The position numbers and the translations under genes were made by a program. The notes below the pieces were generated by a model, which worked only from the letters and a program-made list of their open reading frames with translations, was not told the origin of the DNA and searched no databases. Of a stretch of 47,680 nt of DNA, positions 8,503-17,680 are shown in pieces. The first letter of the stretch is position 1, and each line of letters opens with the position of its first letter. Source of the stretch: Clostridiales bacterium (lineage in GTDB: Bacteria > Bacillota > Clostridia > Oscillospirales > Oscillospiraceae); the NCBI GenBank assembly GCA_021202515.1, contig JAJQCW010000042.1:12252-59931 (forward strand), in the 5' to 3' direction.

Positions 8503-8727
8503 ATGGGCAAAATCATTATTCGCCTGGACCGGGTGATGGCAGACCGCAAGATGAGCCTGAACACCCTCTCGGAACATGTGGGCATTTCCAACGTGAACCT
8601 GTCCAAGCTGAAAAACGGGAAGGTCAGCGCGGTGCGGCTTTCCACCTTGGAGGGCATTTGCGAGGCGCTGCACTGTCAGCCCGGCGACATTCTGGAGTAT
8701 GACCCCGCCGCAAGTGAAGAAGAATAA
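8503..8727 (+). CDS. small XRE/YozG-type HTH regulator
   Basis: A 74-residue protein made almost entirely of a helix-turn-helix: DRVMADRKMSLNTLSEHVGI and NLSKLKNGKVSAVRLSTLE. A CQPGDILEY ending is typical of the HTH_26 (YozG/YdaS-like) group. SD AAGGGGG (8488-8494) fits the ATG at 8503. It starts 13 nt after the DUF2975 stop and is probably co-transcribed. It is the best candidate to bind the palindromes at 7773-7844 (inference). Confidence 0.88.
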   Translation: MGKIIIRLDRVMADRKMSLNTLSEHVGISNVNLSKLKNGKVSAVRLSTLEGICEALHCQPGDILEYDPAASEEE

Positions 8728-8738
8728 CCGAAAACGTA

Positions 8739-8780
8739 CAGGGACGGCACGGCCCACACAGCCATGCCGCCCCTGTTTTT
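8739..8780 (+). terminator. terminator after the DUF2975/HTH pair
   Basis: Stem CAGGG-x-CGGCA with TGCCG-x-CCCTG (8739-8775) followed by TTTTT. It lies between convergent genes (HTH regulator and exonuclease III). Confidence 0.75.
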
Positions 8781-8792
8781 CAGCGTGTGCGC

Positions 8793-9551
8793 TCAAACGC
8801 CGTTCAGTTCCAGCCCTACGGGGCAGTGGTCGCTGCCCAACACGTCGGAATAGATGCTGGCCTCCCGCACCTGAGGGGCCAGCCGGTCGGAGACGATGAA
8901 GTAGTCGATACGCCATCCGGCGTTGTTCTTCCGGGCGTTGAACCGGTAGCTCCACCAGCTATAGGCTCCGGTCTTGTCGGGGTACAGGGCGCGGAAGGTG
9001 TCGGTAAACCCGGCGGCCAGCAGCTCGGTGAGCTTGCCCCGCTCCTGGTCGGAGAACCCGGCGTTGCCCCGGTTGGTCTTGGGGTTTTTCAGGTCGATCT
9101 CGTTGTGGGCCACGTTCAGGTCGCCGCAGTAGACCACGGGCTTTTTGCCGTCCAGTTCCACCAGGTAGACGCGCAGGCTGTCCTCCCACTCCATCCGGTA
9201 GTCAATGCGCTTCAGCTCGTTCTGGGCGTTGGGGGTGTAGCAGCAGACGAAGTAAAACTCGTCAAACTCCAGCGTGATGAGCCGCCCCTCGTCGTCGTGG
9301 GCGGGGACGCCCATGCCGTAGGTGACGCTCAGCGGCTCCCGCCGGGAGAATACCGCCGTGCCGGAGTAGCCCTTGCGCTGGGCGTAGTTCCAATACTGGT
9401 GGTAGCCGGGCAGCTCCAGCTCCACCTGACCGGCCTGGAGCTTCGTCTCTTGCAGACAAAAGATGTCCGCGTCCAGGGCTTGGAAGGTCTCGTCGAAGCC
9501 TTTTTTCAGGACGGCCCGCAGGCCGTTTACGTTCCAGGAGATGAATTTCAT
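8793..9551 (-). CDS. xth: exodeoxyribonuclease III
   Basis: 252-residue exonuclease III/AP endonuclease of the Mg-dependent EEP superfamily, acting in base-excision repair. The active-site blocks are present: WNVNGLRA (6-13), QETKLQ with catalytic Glu (about 34-39), [12 protein letters not shown] (about 142-153), and the terminal [11 protein letters not shown] with catalytic Asp-His. Length is normal. An SD AAGGAGG precedes the ATG, and a TATAAT (minus strand, 9614-9619) with a weak -35 lies about 60 nt upstream. Confidence 0.95.
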   Translation of the reverse strand: MKFISWNVNGLRAVLKKGFDETFQALDADIFCLQETKLQAGQVELELPGYHQYWNYAQRKGYSGTAVFSRREPLSVTYGMGVPAHDDEGRLITLEFDEFYFVCCYTPNAQNELKRIDYRMEWEDSLRVYLVELDGKKPVVYCGDLNVAHNEIDLKNPKTNRGNAGFSDQERGKLTELLAAGFTDTFRALYPDKTGAYSWWSYRFNARKNNAGWRIDYFIVSDRLAPQVREASIYSDVLGSDHCPVGLELNGV

Positions 9552-9901
9552 AAAAATCCTCCTTGTGGGGAAATCCCGCCCGATGCGCTCCGGGCGGTTG
9601 TTGTCGTGCCATCATTATACCGGAGTTTCGCCCGGTTGAAAAGAGAGAAATCCACCGTGAGAGAGCGAACTGTGGAAAAGCTGCGCTCGTTTGCGGCGCT
9701 GTCCCTGCCGGCAGAGGGGAAAATCAGTCCCGATATCAACGCTGTACACAGCGCAATGTGCAAAAGAAACGCAGGCAGAGGCCCGATTCGACTGGGATTT
9801 CCCGCTTTTTTCTGTAAAATTGCGCTTCACAGGGTATACTTGACCCTTCCGTTTGTGCTATACTAAACAGGAGAAAGCTCTCACGAAGAAAGGATATTAC
9901 C
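9552..9901. other. 350-nt divergent intergenic region
   Basis: It holds divergent promoters. On the minus strand TTTTCA-17-TATAAT (9614-9642) serves xth. On the plus strand an extended -10 TGCTATACT (9857-9864) lacks a good -35 and serves the AlaX-like gene. A quasi-palindrome CGCTGTACACAGCG lies at 9740-9753. No convincing gene was seen. Confidence 0.5.
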
Positions 9902-11065
9902 ATGACACTGCGCATTTATGATACAGACGCCTATTGCAAGGCGTTTTCCGCCACCGTGCTGGACTGCCAGCCGGACAAAAAGAACACCTGGGCGGTGCGG
10001 CTGGACCAGACCGCCTTTTACCCCGAAGGGGGCGGACAGCCCGGCGACCAGGGCGTTTTGGGAGACGCCGCTGTGTTGGACACCAGAGAGCGGCACGGAG
10101 ATGTGGTCCACATCGTGGACCGGCCCCTGCCCGTGGGCGAGACCGTCACCGGCGAGCTGAACTGGCGGCGGCGGTTCGACCTGATGCAGAACCACTCCGG
10201 GGAGCACATCGTCTCCGGGGTCATCCACCGGAAGTACGGCTATAACAATGTGGGCTTCCACATGGGCCACGACACCGTCACCGTGGACCTGGACGGGGAG
10301 TTTCCCGCCCAGGAGCTGGCCCAGTTTGAGCTGGAGGCGAATCAGGCGGTGTGGGCCGACCAGCCGGTGGATATCACCGTTTACGACCATGAGGCCGCGA
10401 AAAACGTGGAATACCGCAGCAAAAAGGACCTCCCCGGCGACGTGCGGGTGGTCACCTTCCCCGGCGCGGATTCCTGCGCCTGCTGCGGCACCCATGTGGC
10501 CCGCAGCGGAGAAATCGGCCTCATCAAATTGATTTCCGTCCAGAAGTTCAAGGGCGGCGTGCGGCTGGAGATGCTCTGTGGCCGCCGGGCGCTGGAGTAC
10601 ATCAACGGCATTGGCGCACAGAACCACGACATTTCAGTGGAGCTTTCCGCCAAACCCATGAAAACCGCCGCCGCTGTCCACAAGCTGAAAGAGGAACATG
10701 GCCAGACGGTCTATCGGCTGAACCAGATGGAGGCGGAGGACTTCGCCCGCCGTGCGCGAATTTTGGCCGGGGCTGGGGATGTGACCCTCTTTGAGCCGCC
10801 CATGGGGGCGGACAGCGTTCGCAAGCTGGCGGTGGCCGTCATGGAGCGGTGCGGCGGGCGAGCCGCTGTGTTCTCCGGAGCCGACGGTCAGGGGTACAAG
10901 TATGCCATCGGGCTGGAGGACGGCGACCTGCGGGCCTTCACCAAGGAACTGAACCGCACCCTGAACGGACGGGGCGGCGGAAAGCCCTTCTTTGTGCAGG
11001 GCAGCGTCAGCGCCAGCAAGAAGGATATTGAACTTTTCCTCAAAAAGATGGACAGTAAGGAATAA
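9902..11065 (+). CDS. AlaX-type alanyl-tRNA editing protein with DHHA1 domain
   Basis: 387 residues, resembling the editing part of alanyl-tRNA synthetase without the catalytic domain. The N-terminal region has FYPEGGGQPGDQG (39-51) and the zinc-binding HxxxH at His98/His102 (NHSGEHIVSG). The second metal pair is CCGTH (Cys194/His198), followed by GEIGLIKL. The C-terminal ~100 residues carry a DHHA1-like domain with GGGKPFFVQGS. AlaX proteins hydrolyse Ser-tRNA(Ala) or Gly-tRNA(Ala). SD GAAAGGA precedes the ATG. Specificity cannot be read from the sequence. Confidence 0.9.
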   Translation: MTLRIYDTDAYCKAFSATVLDCQPDKKNTWAVRLDQTAFYPEGGGQPGDQGVLGDAAVLDTRERHGDVVHIVDRPLPVGETVTGELNWRRRFDLMQNHSGEHIVSGVIHRKYGYNNVGFHMGHDTVTVDLDGEFPAQELAQFELEANQAVWADQPVDITVYDHEAAKNVEYRSKKDLPGDVRVVTFPGADSCACCGTHVARSGEIGLIKLISVQKFKGGVRLEMLCGRRALEYINGIGAQNHDISVELSAKPMKTAAAVHKLKEEHGQTVYRLNQMEAEDFARRARILAGAGDVTLFEPPMGADSVRKLAVAVMERCGGRAAVFSGADGQGYKYAIGLEDGDLRAFTKELNRTLNGRGGGKPFFVQGSVSASKKDIELFLKKMDSKE

Positions 11066-11091
11066 CCGCTTTGCGAAAGGAGGGACAGGGC

Positions 11092-11757
11092 GTGGATAAC
11101 GATTTGAACCAAATCTACCGGCAAACCGCCGCCATTGGCCGCGCCTTGGGCGCGAAACGGGTGGTGTTGTACGGCTCCCGCGCCAGGGGCGATTGCCGCC
11201 CTAACAGCGACATCGACCTGGCTGTGTTCGGTGCGCCGCCGGAGAGCTATGGGCGGTTTCTGGACGAGCTGGAGGAGCTGCCCACCCTGCTGGCCTTTGA
11301 CCTTCTTTATGTCACAGAGAACATCAACGCTGCACTGCTGAACAATATCGAACAGGACGGGGTGGAACTGATGAATAAATTTCAGGAAAAGTACAAAAAT
11401 CTGCTGTCGGCCATCCAACGTCTGGAGGAGAGCATCGGAGATTATGAACGGCTGGAGCTGGACTCCATCCGGGACGGGGTCATTCAGCGCTTCGAGTTCT
11501 GCGCAGAGCTGGCATGGAAAACGGTGCGGGAATACTTGCTGGATCAGGGGTATTCCGGCGTCAACAGCCCTAAAAGCGTGATGAAACTGGCCTATGCCGA
11601 CGGACTGTTGCAGGAGGAACAGGGGTGGCTGGCGCTGCTGAACGCCCGGAACCTGACCTCTCACCTCTACGACGAAGCCGCCGCTCAGACGGTGTTTGAG
11701 GAGGTTCGCGCCGTCTATCTTCCACTGCTGAAAGACCTGGCCCAGCGTCTGAGTTAG
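11092..11757 (+). CDS. single-chain MNT nucleotidyltransferase-HEPN protein (MntA-HepT-like fusion)
   Basis: One 221-residue reading frame joins the two partners of type VII (HEPN/MNT) toxin-antitoxin systems. Residues 1-90 are a minimal nucleotidyltransferase with the full GSx10DxD motif (Gly28-Ser29...Asp40-x-Asp42). Residues 94-221 are a HEPN/HI0074-like helical domain with the RX4HXY motif (Arg186, His191, Tyr193). In the classical pair the antitoxin AMPylates that Tyr to silence the RNase. I choose GTG 11092, with AAGGAGGG 8 nt upstream, over the upstream TTG. An internal ATG at 11371 with GGGGTGG before it could make the HEPN part alone (128 residues). Fusion is seen; toxin activity is inference. 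Confidence 0.85.
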   Translation: MDNDLNQIYRQTAAIGRALGAKRVVLYGSRARGDCRPNSDIDLAVFGAPPESYGRFLDELEELPTLLAFDLLYVTENINAALLNNIEQDGVELMNKFQEKYKNLLSAIQRLEESIGDYERLELDSIRDGVIQRFEFCAELAWKTVREYLLDQGYSGVNSPKSVMKLAYADGLLQEEQGWLALLNARNLTSHLYDEAAAQTVFEEVRAVYLPLLKDLAQRLS

Positions 11758-11773
11758 AAAATGGAGGTATCCC

Positions 11774-12322
11774 ATGCGCTTTCCCGCTCAGAAATTTACT
11801 TTGCCCAACGGTTTGCCCTGCACCCTCCGTAGCCCGGAACTGGAGGACGCCGCCGCCCTGCTGGACTATCTGCGCGTCACCTCCGGGGAGACAGAGAATG
11901 TGGTGCGCTACCCGGAGGAAATCACTTTATCTGTTGAAGAAGAAGGGATGTTTCTCCAGCAGTACGCCAAGTCGGAGCGGCAGGTCATGCTGGCCGTCTT
12001 TGGGGCGGGAGTGGCCCTCGGCAGCGCCGGGGTCAGCCCCATCGGAAACGGGAAAAAGCTCTGCCACCGGGCGGAGGTGGGCATCAGCCTGCGGAAAGCG
12101 TACTGGGGCATGGGGCTGGGCACCCGCCTGATGGAAACCGCCATCGACCTGGCCCGGCAGATGGGTTATGAGCAACTGGAATTGGAGGTCGTCAGCGACA
12201 ACCAACGGGCCAAACGGCTTTATGAAAAGCTGGGCTTCGTGTCCTGCAGGGAAATTCCCCACGGCTTCCGGCTGCGGAGCGGCGGGTACGCCCCGCTGGA
12301 GCGAATGGTCAAATTTTTATAA
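11774..12322 (+). CDS. GNAT-family N-acetyltransferase
   Basis: 182 residues with the GNAT fold. The acetyl-CoA pyrophosphate loop region reads RKAYWGMGLGTRLM (about 107-120; motif A Gly-x-Gly), followed by LELEVVSDNQRAKRLYEKLGF, whose core NQRAKRLYEKLGF is the usual C-terminal motif. It most resembles RimJ/RimL-like or uncharacterised GNAT proteins. The substrate is unknown. SD GGAGG precedes the ATG. It lies 16 nt after the MNT-HEPN gene. Confidence 0.9.
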   Translation: MRFPAQKFTLPNGLPCTLRSPELEDAAALLDYLRVTSGETENVVRYPEEITLSVEEEGMFLQQYAKSERQVMLAVFGAGVALGSAGVSPIGNGKKLCHRAEVGISLRKAYWGMGLGTRLMETAIDLARQMGYEQLELEVVSDNQRAKRLYEKLGFVSCREIPHGFRLRSGGYAPLERMVKFL

Positions 12323-12348
12323 TCACACAACGAAACGGATGAAACACG

Positions 12349-14214
12349 ATGGAATATAACGCCGGACAATTTGACATTGCCGTCATCGGCGCCGGACACG
12401 CCGGCATCGAGGCGGCGCTGGCGGCAGCCCGGATGGGTTGCCGCACCGTCTGCTTTACGGTGAACCTGGACGCGGTGGGCAACATGCCCTGCAACCCCGC
12501 CATTGGCGGCACCGGCAAGGGCCATTTGGTCCGGGAGCTGGACGCTCTGGGAGGCGAGATGGCAAAAGCCGCCGACAAAGCCTGCATCCAGTACCGGCTG
12601 CTGAACCGGGGCAAAGGCCCCGCTGTCCACTCCCTCCGGGCGCAGGCCGACCGCCGCCGGTATCAGGAAGTGATGAAACACACCCTGGAGACCACGGAAA
12701 ACCTCTCTGTCCGCCAGGCGGAGGTGGTGGAGGTCCGCGTGGACGAACAAGGCGCGGTCTGCGCCGTGGTGACAGCCACCGGCGCGGTCTACGCGGTACG
12801 GGCGGCGGTGGTTGCCACCGGCACCTATCTGGGCGGCCGCACCATCGTCGGGGACGTGGAGCGGCAGTCCGGGCCGGACGGCTTGCAGCCCGCCCTCCCC
12901 CTGACGGACTGCCTGCGAAAGCTGGGGCTGTCCCTGCGGCGGTTCAAAACCGGCACGCCGCCCCGGGTCAACCGGCGCAGCGTGGACTTCTCCAAGATGG
13001 AGTTGCAGCCGGGGGACGAGGACCCCATCCCCTTTTCCTTCTCCACCGAGCAGGTCCCGGAGAATCGGGCGGTCTGCTACCTGACTTACACCAATCAGGC
13101 CACCCATGACATTATCCGGGCCAATTTGGATCGCTCTCCCCTTTATAACGGCTCCATCGAGTCCACCGGCCCCCGGTATTGCCCCTCCATCGAGACAAAA
13201 ATCGTCCGGTTCCCGGACAAGGAGCGGCACCAGCTCTTCATCGAGCCGATGGGCGAGAACACCGAAGAACTGTACATTCAGGGCCTGTCCTCCTCCCTGC
13301 CGGAGGACGTGCAGGTGGAGCTGCTGCACACCATCCCCGGTCTGGAGCGGGCGGAGATGACCCGCACCGCCTACGCCATCGAGTACGACTGCGTGGACCC
13401 CACGGAGCTGCTGCCCACGCTGGAGTGCAAGAAAATCCCCGGCCTTTACGGGGCCGGGCAGTTCAACGGTTCCTCCGGCTATGAGGAGGCGGCGGCGCAG
13501 GGCTTCGTGGCGGGGGTCAACGCCGCGTTGAAGATTTTGGGCCGGGAGCCGCTGGTGCTTCGCCGGGATCAGGGGTATATCGGCGTCCTCATTGACGATT
13601 TGGTGACAAAAGGGACAGAAGAACCCTACCGGATGATGACCAGCCGGACGGAGTACCGACTCATCCAGCGGCAGGACAACGCCGACCAGCGGCTGACGCC
13701 GGTGGGCTACGAGCTGGGATTGGTCAACCGGGAGACCTATGACCGGGTGCAGGCGAAATATGCTGCCGTGGAGAAAGAATTGCACCGCTTGGAGCACCGG
13801 GGCGTGGGCGAGAGCGAAGCCCTCTCCGCCATGCTGGAGCGCCGGGGGGAACCGGCGGCAAAACACGCCGTCAAGCTGGCCGACCTGCTCCGGCGGCCCC
13901 GCGTCACCTATGACGACCTGGCCCCCTTTGACCCGGACCGCCCCCCGCTGGACCGGTTGGTGCGGGAGCAGGTGGAAATTCAGCTCAAGTACCAGGGCTA
14001 CATTGACCGGCAGATGCGACAGGTGGCCGAGGCCCGGCGGATGGAGGCCCACGCCCTGCCCCCGGATCTGGACTATGACAGCCTGAAAGGGCTGCGGCTG
14101 GAGGCCAGGGAGAAGCTGAAAAAGGTCCGTCCCATGAACCTGGGCCAGGCCGGGCGCATTTCCGGTGTCAGCCCGGCGGATATCGCAGTGCTGATGGTGT
14201 TTTTGGAGAAATAG
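12349..14214 (+). CDS. mnmG: tRNA uridine 5-carboxymethylaminomethyl modification enzyme MnmG
   Basis: 621 residues; FAD-dependent partner of MnmE in wobble uridine modification (GidA family, usually 620-640). The N-terminal dinucleotide-binding motif is [17 protein letters not shown] (about 13-29). [17 protein letters not shown] and the conserved FKTGTPPR block follow, and a helical C-terminal MnmE/tRNA-binding domain ends in [17 protein letters not shown]. The SD is weak. mnmE is not in this window. Confidence 0.97.
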   Translation: MEYNAGQFDIAVIGAGHAGIEAALAAARMGCRTVCFTVNLDAVGNMPCNPAIGGTGKGHLVRELDALGGEMAKAADKACIQYRLLNRGKGPAVHSLRAQADRRRYQEVMKHTLETTENLSVRQAEVVEVRVDEQGAVCAVVTATGAVYAVRAAVVATGTYLGGRTIVGDVERQSGPDGLQPALPLTDCLRKLGLSLRRFKTGTPPRVNRRSVDFSKMELQPGDEDPIPFSFSTEQVPENRAVCYLTYTNQATHDIIRANLDRSPLYNGSIESTGPRYCPSIETKIVRFPDKERHQLFIEPMGENTEELYIQGLSSSLPEDVQVELLHTIPGLERAEMTRTAYAIEYDCVDPTELLPTLECKKIPGLYGAGQFNGSSGYEEAAAQGFVAGVNAALKILGREPLVLRRDQGYIGVLIDDLVTKGTEEPYRMMTSRTEYRLIQRQDNADQRLTPVGYELGLVNRETYDRVQAKYAAVEKELHRLEHRGVGESEALSAMLERRGEPAAKHAVKLADLLRRPRVTYDDLAPFDPDRPPLDRLVREQVEIQLKYQGYIDRQMRQVAEARRMEAHALPPDLDYDSLKGLRLEAREKLKKVRPMNLGQAGRISGVSPADIAVLMVFLEK

Positions 14215-14234
14215 GCCGCAGGAGGACAAGACAG

Positions 14235-14555
14235 GTGAAGAAATGTAAAATCACGGTCATGAGGGTGGCGTCCTACGAGGATTTGATGGCCCGCTATGAA
14301 AACCCTCTGTCCAACGCCTGCGACATGGTGGAAGGCCAGGTTTTCATCGCAAACGGGTGGCAAAAACCGGCGGGGTTCTGCGACAGCGCCTGGGAAAGCC
14401 TCTCCCCCTTTGTGATGACGCTGGCCTATGGCGGCGAGGACATCTACAGCGGGTGGATGAAAAACAAAAAGTCCGCCATGATCTCCTGCAACGACGGTTT
14501 CCGCCCGGTCAGCTTTCTGGTCGAAGCGCTGGACGAGGACGCGGAGGAAATTTGA
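14235..14555 (+). CDS. TIGR04076-like protein
   Basis: A 106-residue protein starting at GTG with AGGAGG (14219-14224) upstream. The pattern KCKITVMR at the start, C-x(n)-GQVF, FCDSAWESLSPFVMTLAYGG in the middle (FCDSAW...LSPF...YGG) and a late SCNDGFRPVSF fits the TIGR04076 family of small proteins with conserved Cys. No function is known. It begins 21 nt after mnmG and a terminator follows. Confidence 0.78.
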   Translation: MKKCKITVMRVASYEDLMARYENPLSNACDMVEGQVFIANGWQKPAGFCDSAWESLSPFVMTLAYGGEDIYSGWMKNKKSAMISCNDGFRPVSFLVEALDEDAEEI

Positions 14556-14565
14556 CATGAAATCG

Positions 14566-14593
14566 AAAAAAACGGCCCGCGGGCCGTTTTTTT
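14566..14593 (+). terminator. terminator after the mnmG operon
   Basis: AACGGCCCGCGGGCCGTT with poly-A before and TTTTTT after, so it can act on both strands between the convergent TIGR04076 and zinc-ribbon genes. Confidence 0.9.
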
Positions 14594-14600
14594 CATAAAA

Positions 14601-14840
14601 TTATCCTTTTACATCCATCATGGCGCAGACCTTTTGACACTTGGCGCAGTACCATGCCTCTGTCTGGCGAACGCAGGCGTCCCGGACGGTCTTTCCGTTC
14701 TTTTTGAAGATGCTGCCCACCCCTGTTTTCAGGAACTCTGCCTCCGGATACCAGTTGATGATGGCGGAGGCGTCGCCGCCCAGAATCATGACCTCAATGC
14801 GGCCCTGTTCCAGGGGACCGCCGCAAATGGGACAAATCAT
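14601..14840 (-). CDS. small zinc-ribbon protein (DUF6487/PF20097-like), copy 1
   Basis: 79 residues. It opens with CPICGGPLEQGRI and closes with WYCAKCQKV, giving two CxxC knuckles for one zinc. A central strand region (INWYPEAEF) is shared with the upstream paralogue. SD AAGGGAG precedes the ATG. The function of this family is unknown. Confidence 0.8.
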   Translation of the reverse strand: MICPICGGPLEQGRIEVMILGGDASAIINWYPEAEFLKTGVGSIFKKNGKTVRDACVRQTEAWYCAKCQKVCAMMDVKG

Positions 14841-14892
14841 GGCTATGTTCTCCCTTCAAACCAGATATGTTTCACATGAAACAACGCTTTTC

Positions 14893-15147
14893 TCACGGTT
14901 TCGTCTCAAAAATACAAATCAGTTTTTTGCAGGTGGGGCAGTAATACCCCTCGTTGGCTACGTCGTGGAGGTAGGCGGACTTGGTGTTTTTGAAGGTCAG
15001 CTTCCGTTTCCAACCAGTACGACCGTCTTCTCCGGCCTTCTTGAAGTCCATCTCCGGGACCCAATCCACCGTGGGGAAGGAGCCCATGGAGGACTGCACG
15101 TTGATGCGCCCACCCTGCATGATGGTATCACAATAGGGACAAATCAT
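14893..15147 (-). CDS. small zinc-ribbon protein (DUF6487/PF20097-like), copy 2
   Basis: 84 residues, paralogous to the gene at 14601-14840: CPYCDTIMQGGRI at the start, VDWVPEMDF in the middle, YYCPTCKKL at the end. The ATG at 15147 is chosen because AAAGGAA precedes it and homology to copy 1 starts there, although the frame stays open to 15225. Tandem duplication followed by divergence is the simplest origin. Confidence 0.78.
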   Translation of the reverse strand: MICPYCDTIMQGGRINVQSSMGSFPTVDWVPEMDFKKAGEDGRTGWKRKLTFKNTKSAYLHDVANEGYYCPTCKKLICIFETKP

Positions 15148-15234
15148 AGTATACCGTTCCTTTCCGGAAAAATCTAGGGGAAAAAGTAAGAAAACAACAA
15201 ATTTGTGAGTAGGGTAACAGCTCAATCAGAACTT

Positions 15235-16206
15235 CTACCTGTTCTTCAACTGGCGGATGTCCGGCCCCTGGAATTGCAGCAGTTGGTACTCCCCCCGCAG
15301 ACGGGAGGCGGCCTGCATACTGTATCGCCCGGAAATTTCCTCCAGGGTCAGGTTGGTGGAGATCACCGTGGCCCGGCCGGAAATGAGGCGGCTGTTGACC
15401 AGATTGTAGAGGGCGGACTGGACAAAAGGCGTGGTCATCTCGCTGCCCAGGTCGTCCAAAATCAGCAGATCGCAGTTCAGGTAGCGTTTGGCGTTCTGCT
15501 GGGCCTCTGGCTCCCTGGTGAAATGCTCCGCCTCAAACTGGGCAAAGACATGGATGGCGGTGTCGTAGACCACGGAGAACCCCGCGCCGCTGACCGTCCC
15601 GGCGATGCAGGCGGAGAGGTAGGTTTTGCCCACGCCGGGGGTGCCGGTCATCAGCAGGTTCTTGATGGGGAAGCTGCCAAACCCCACGGCGTACCGTCGG
15701 CAGGTGTTGTAGACCGCCTCCATCTGCACCCGGTCCTGGCTGTAGCTGGGGCCGTAATAATCCAGTTGGAAGCGCTGGAAGGTCTGGCCCTGGAGGTCCA
15801 GCAGAGAGGAGAGCAGCTTGTTCTGCTCCTCGGTGCAGAGGGCTTTCAGGCATCCGCACATCTGCGCGCCCACCCAGCCCGTGTCCTTGCAGACGGGACA
15901 GACGGGTTTTTCCTCCAGGCAGTTGGGGGAATAGCCGTTTTTTTGCAGCAATTCTGCGCGCTCTTTCTGGAGAGCCAGGTTTTTGTCCCGGATGGCGGCG
16001 ATGGCCTGGGTGGGGTCCTCGCCGGTGCGCAGAGCGGTGGTGGCGGCCAGTGCCACGGTCTGCCGAAGCTGCTGGTCGATGACCTGCACCCGTGGCAGTT
16101 GGGCGTAGACCTGCTGCCGCCGCCGGGCGCAGTCCTGTTCATTTTTTTCACGGCGCTGGGCCAGCCGCTGGTTGGCGGCCCGGAGCACCTGAGGTTCGTA
16201 GGGCAA
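15235..16206 (-). CDS. DnaC/DnaI-like replicative helicase loader
   Basis: 323 residues. A helical N-terminal part carries a CPVCKDTG...CGC zinc-binding segment (about residues 100-120), as in DnaI/DnaC-type loaders. The AAA+ module has Walker A GTPGVGKT (about residue 190), Walker B DLLILDDLG and sensor-1 VISTNLT. Such proteins load the replicative helicase with DnaD-type partners. The start is TTG with AGAGGTG 7 nt upstream. The DnaD-like gene upstream is on the same strand, separated only by a heptad-repeat array. Confidence 0.9.
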   Translation of the reverse strand: MPYEPQVLRAANQRLAQRREKNEQDCARRRQQVYAQLPRVQVIDQQLRQTVALAATTALRTGEDPTQAIAAIRDKNLALQKERAELLQKNGYSPNCLEEKPVCPVCKDTGWVGAQMCGCLKALCTEEQNKLLSSLLDLQGQTFQRFQLDYYGPSYSQDRVQMEAVYNTCRRYAVGFGSFPIKNLLMTGTPGVGKTYLSACIAGTVSGAGFSVVYDTAIHVFAQFEAEHFTREPEAQQNAKRYLNCDLLILDDLGSEMTTPFVQSALYNLVNSRLISGRATVISTNLTLEEISGRYSMQAASRLRGEYQLLQFQGPDIRQLKNR

Positions 16207-16217
16207 GGGGGTTCACC

Positions 16218-16305
16218 TCTGAAAAATGTGCAATGTGCAATGAGCAATGTACAATGGCCGGATTTTGTAGCATTGCACATTTCACATTGCTAATTGCTAA
16301 TTTGA
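16218..16305. repeat. period-7 arrays in inverted arrangement
   Basis: Heptads of GCAATGT/GCAATGA type on the left (16224-16257) and ATTGCAC/ATTGCTA type on the right (16272-16302), with a short GGCCGGATTTTG spacer. They fill the whole gap between the DnaD-like and DnaC-like genes. The TAG of the DnaD-like gene is part of the first heptad. Confidence 0.8.
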
Positions 16306-17319
16306 TTGTTTGTGGTTTTCCAGCCAAGCCGTCTCCTCCAGCAGCCGGTTCAACTGGCGCTGATTTTCCTCCAGCGCCTGGGCCTGGGCCTCCTGTTGCT
16401 GGGCGGTCTGGGGCTGGGGGGGGGCGGGGCCGACGCTCTTGCCGCTGCCCTTCCGGGCGGTGCGGCGGGGGGCTTCCGCCTGGCGGACTTCCTCCGGCGT
16501 GTGCAGACCGGCCTGGTGCCACCGCTTCAAAATGCCGTTGCAGTAGGACCACTTTCGTTCGCCGGTGTTCATCATGGTGCGCTCGTAGGCCATGGCCACC
16601 GTCTCCGGCGGAAAGCCCCAGTCCAGCCATTGGTTCAGGAACTTTCGCTCGCTCTCCAGGGCCTTTCGTCCCCGGATGTCCAGGGCGGCCAGCATGGTCC
16701 CCTCCTGAGAGCGGTAGTAGTTGCGTTTCTTTAAGTAGGCGTCCGCCGCCTCCAGAGTGTCGATGCCCGCCTTTTTCCAGCGGTAAGCGGCGGTGCGGAC
16801 GTAAGACATGGGGGGATGCCGCCCCTCGCCGTACTTTTCCGCGTATTCCTCGCACTGCCAGTTGATGAGCAACAGCAGCACCTCGGCGGGCAGACCCAGG
16901 TGGTCAAACAGCTCCAGCAGCGTCCGGATGTCCCGGTCAGGGAGCTTTGCGCCGAATTTGCGCTCCACTTCCTCCAATAGGGCGGGGAAGTCGGAGCTTT
17001 GGTCGCTGATGGCCTGAGCCAGTTCCTCCCGGGTGTACTCCGGGGCGTCCTCCTTTTTGGGGACGGGAGCGGTGAAGGGGGGCTGGCTCTCGCCGGTCTG
17101 GACGCCGATCTCATTCAGGTGGAGCAGCGCGCCGTCCAGCCTGGTCCGGTCCCACTGAAGGGTCCGGCACGCCTCTTCGGGGCTGTAAAACCCGTTGTGG
17201 CGCAGCAGATAGAGGTAGAGCAGGGCGGCGTCGCCGCTGCCCTTACGCAGCAGCTTGTCCACCATGTCGGCGGAGAGGGCGACGGCGTCGCCAGGGAGTT
17301 GAATGTGGCGGGAGGGCAC
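16297..17319 (-). CDS. DnaD-domain replication initiation protein
   Basis: 340 residues. The N-terminal winged-helix-like part (about 1-85, LSADMVDKLL...LYLYLLRHNG) is followed by a low-complexity linker. One or two DnaD/DnaB-2 domains come next (FDHLGLPAEVLLLLINWQ and the later DWGFPPETVAMAYERTM, with ...NGILKRWHQAGLHTPEEV). These are typical of Gram-positive DnaD proteins that remodel origins with the loader. A GTG at 17319 is chosen. The upstream in-frame ATG sits directly against GGAG, too close for an SD, while GTG has 9-nt spacing. The C-terminus is Gln/Ala-rich. Confidence 0.85.
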   Translation of the reverse strand: MPSRHIQLPGDAVALSADMVDKLLRKGSGDAALLYLYLLRHNGFYSPEEACRTLQWDRTRLDGALLHLNEIGVQTGESQPPFTAPVPKKEDAPEYTREELAQAISDQSSDFPALLEEVERKFGAKLPDRDIRTLLELFDHLGLPAEVLLLLINWQCEEYAEKYGEGRHPPMSYVRTAAYRWKKAGIDTLEAADAYLKKRNYYRSQEGTMLAALDIRGRKALESERKFLNQWLDWGFPPETVAMAYERTMMNTGERKWSYCNGILKRWHQAGLHTPEEVRQAEAPRRTARKGSGKSVGPAPPQPQTAQQQEAQAQALEENQRQLNRLLEETAWLENHKQSN

Positions 17320-17492
17320 GGCGCTCATCTCCTTTCTGCGCTGTCCCAGAGGGCGAGACAGCAGCACCTGGAGGGGCCGCTTTCTCATTTTGCTATTATA
17401 CGCCAAAAAAACGGCGGCGTAAATAAGCAGAGGAAAATTCTCTGTAAAACTGTGAAAAGGGCTGAATATGCCCGGAACAGGGCGGGTTTTCC

Positions 17493-17521
17493 TTGACGGA
17501 AGGGGGGATAGAGGCTAAAAT
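17493..17521 (+). promoter_or_regulatory. promoter of pyrG
   Basis: TTGACG (17493-17498), 17-nt spacer, TAAAAT (17516-17521). The leader would be about 150 nt. I see no attenuator hairpin or G-run start in it, only a GCGGTACCGC palindrome at 17600. Confidence 0.7.
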
Positions 17522-17680
17522 TGAGACAGAACAGCAGCGAACCGTTTGCTTTTGGCGCCGTGACCGCAGTCCCTCCCCTTTTGTCGTTTCCAAATGATGC
17601 GGTACCGCCTGGAGAAAAGAGCAGTAGACCCACCTTCGGCCTGTATTTCCGGAGATGGGCATGTTGTAAGGAGGATCTCT

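Noticed and set aside
17522-17680. Attenuator or reiterative-transcription control of pyrG
   Set aside because: The predicted transcript start lacks the G-run start typical of that mechanism and no terminator hairpin is visible in the leader.
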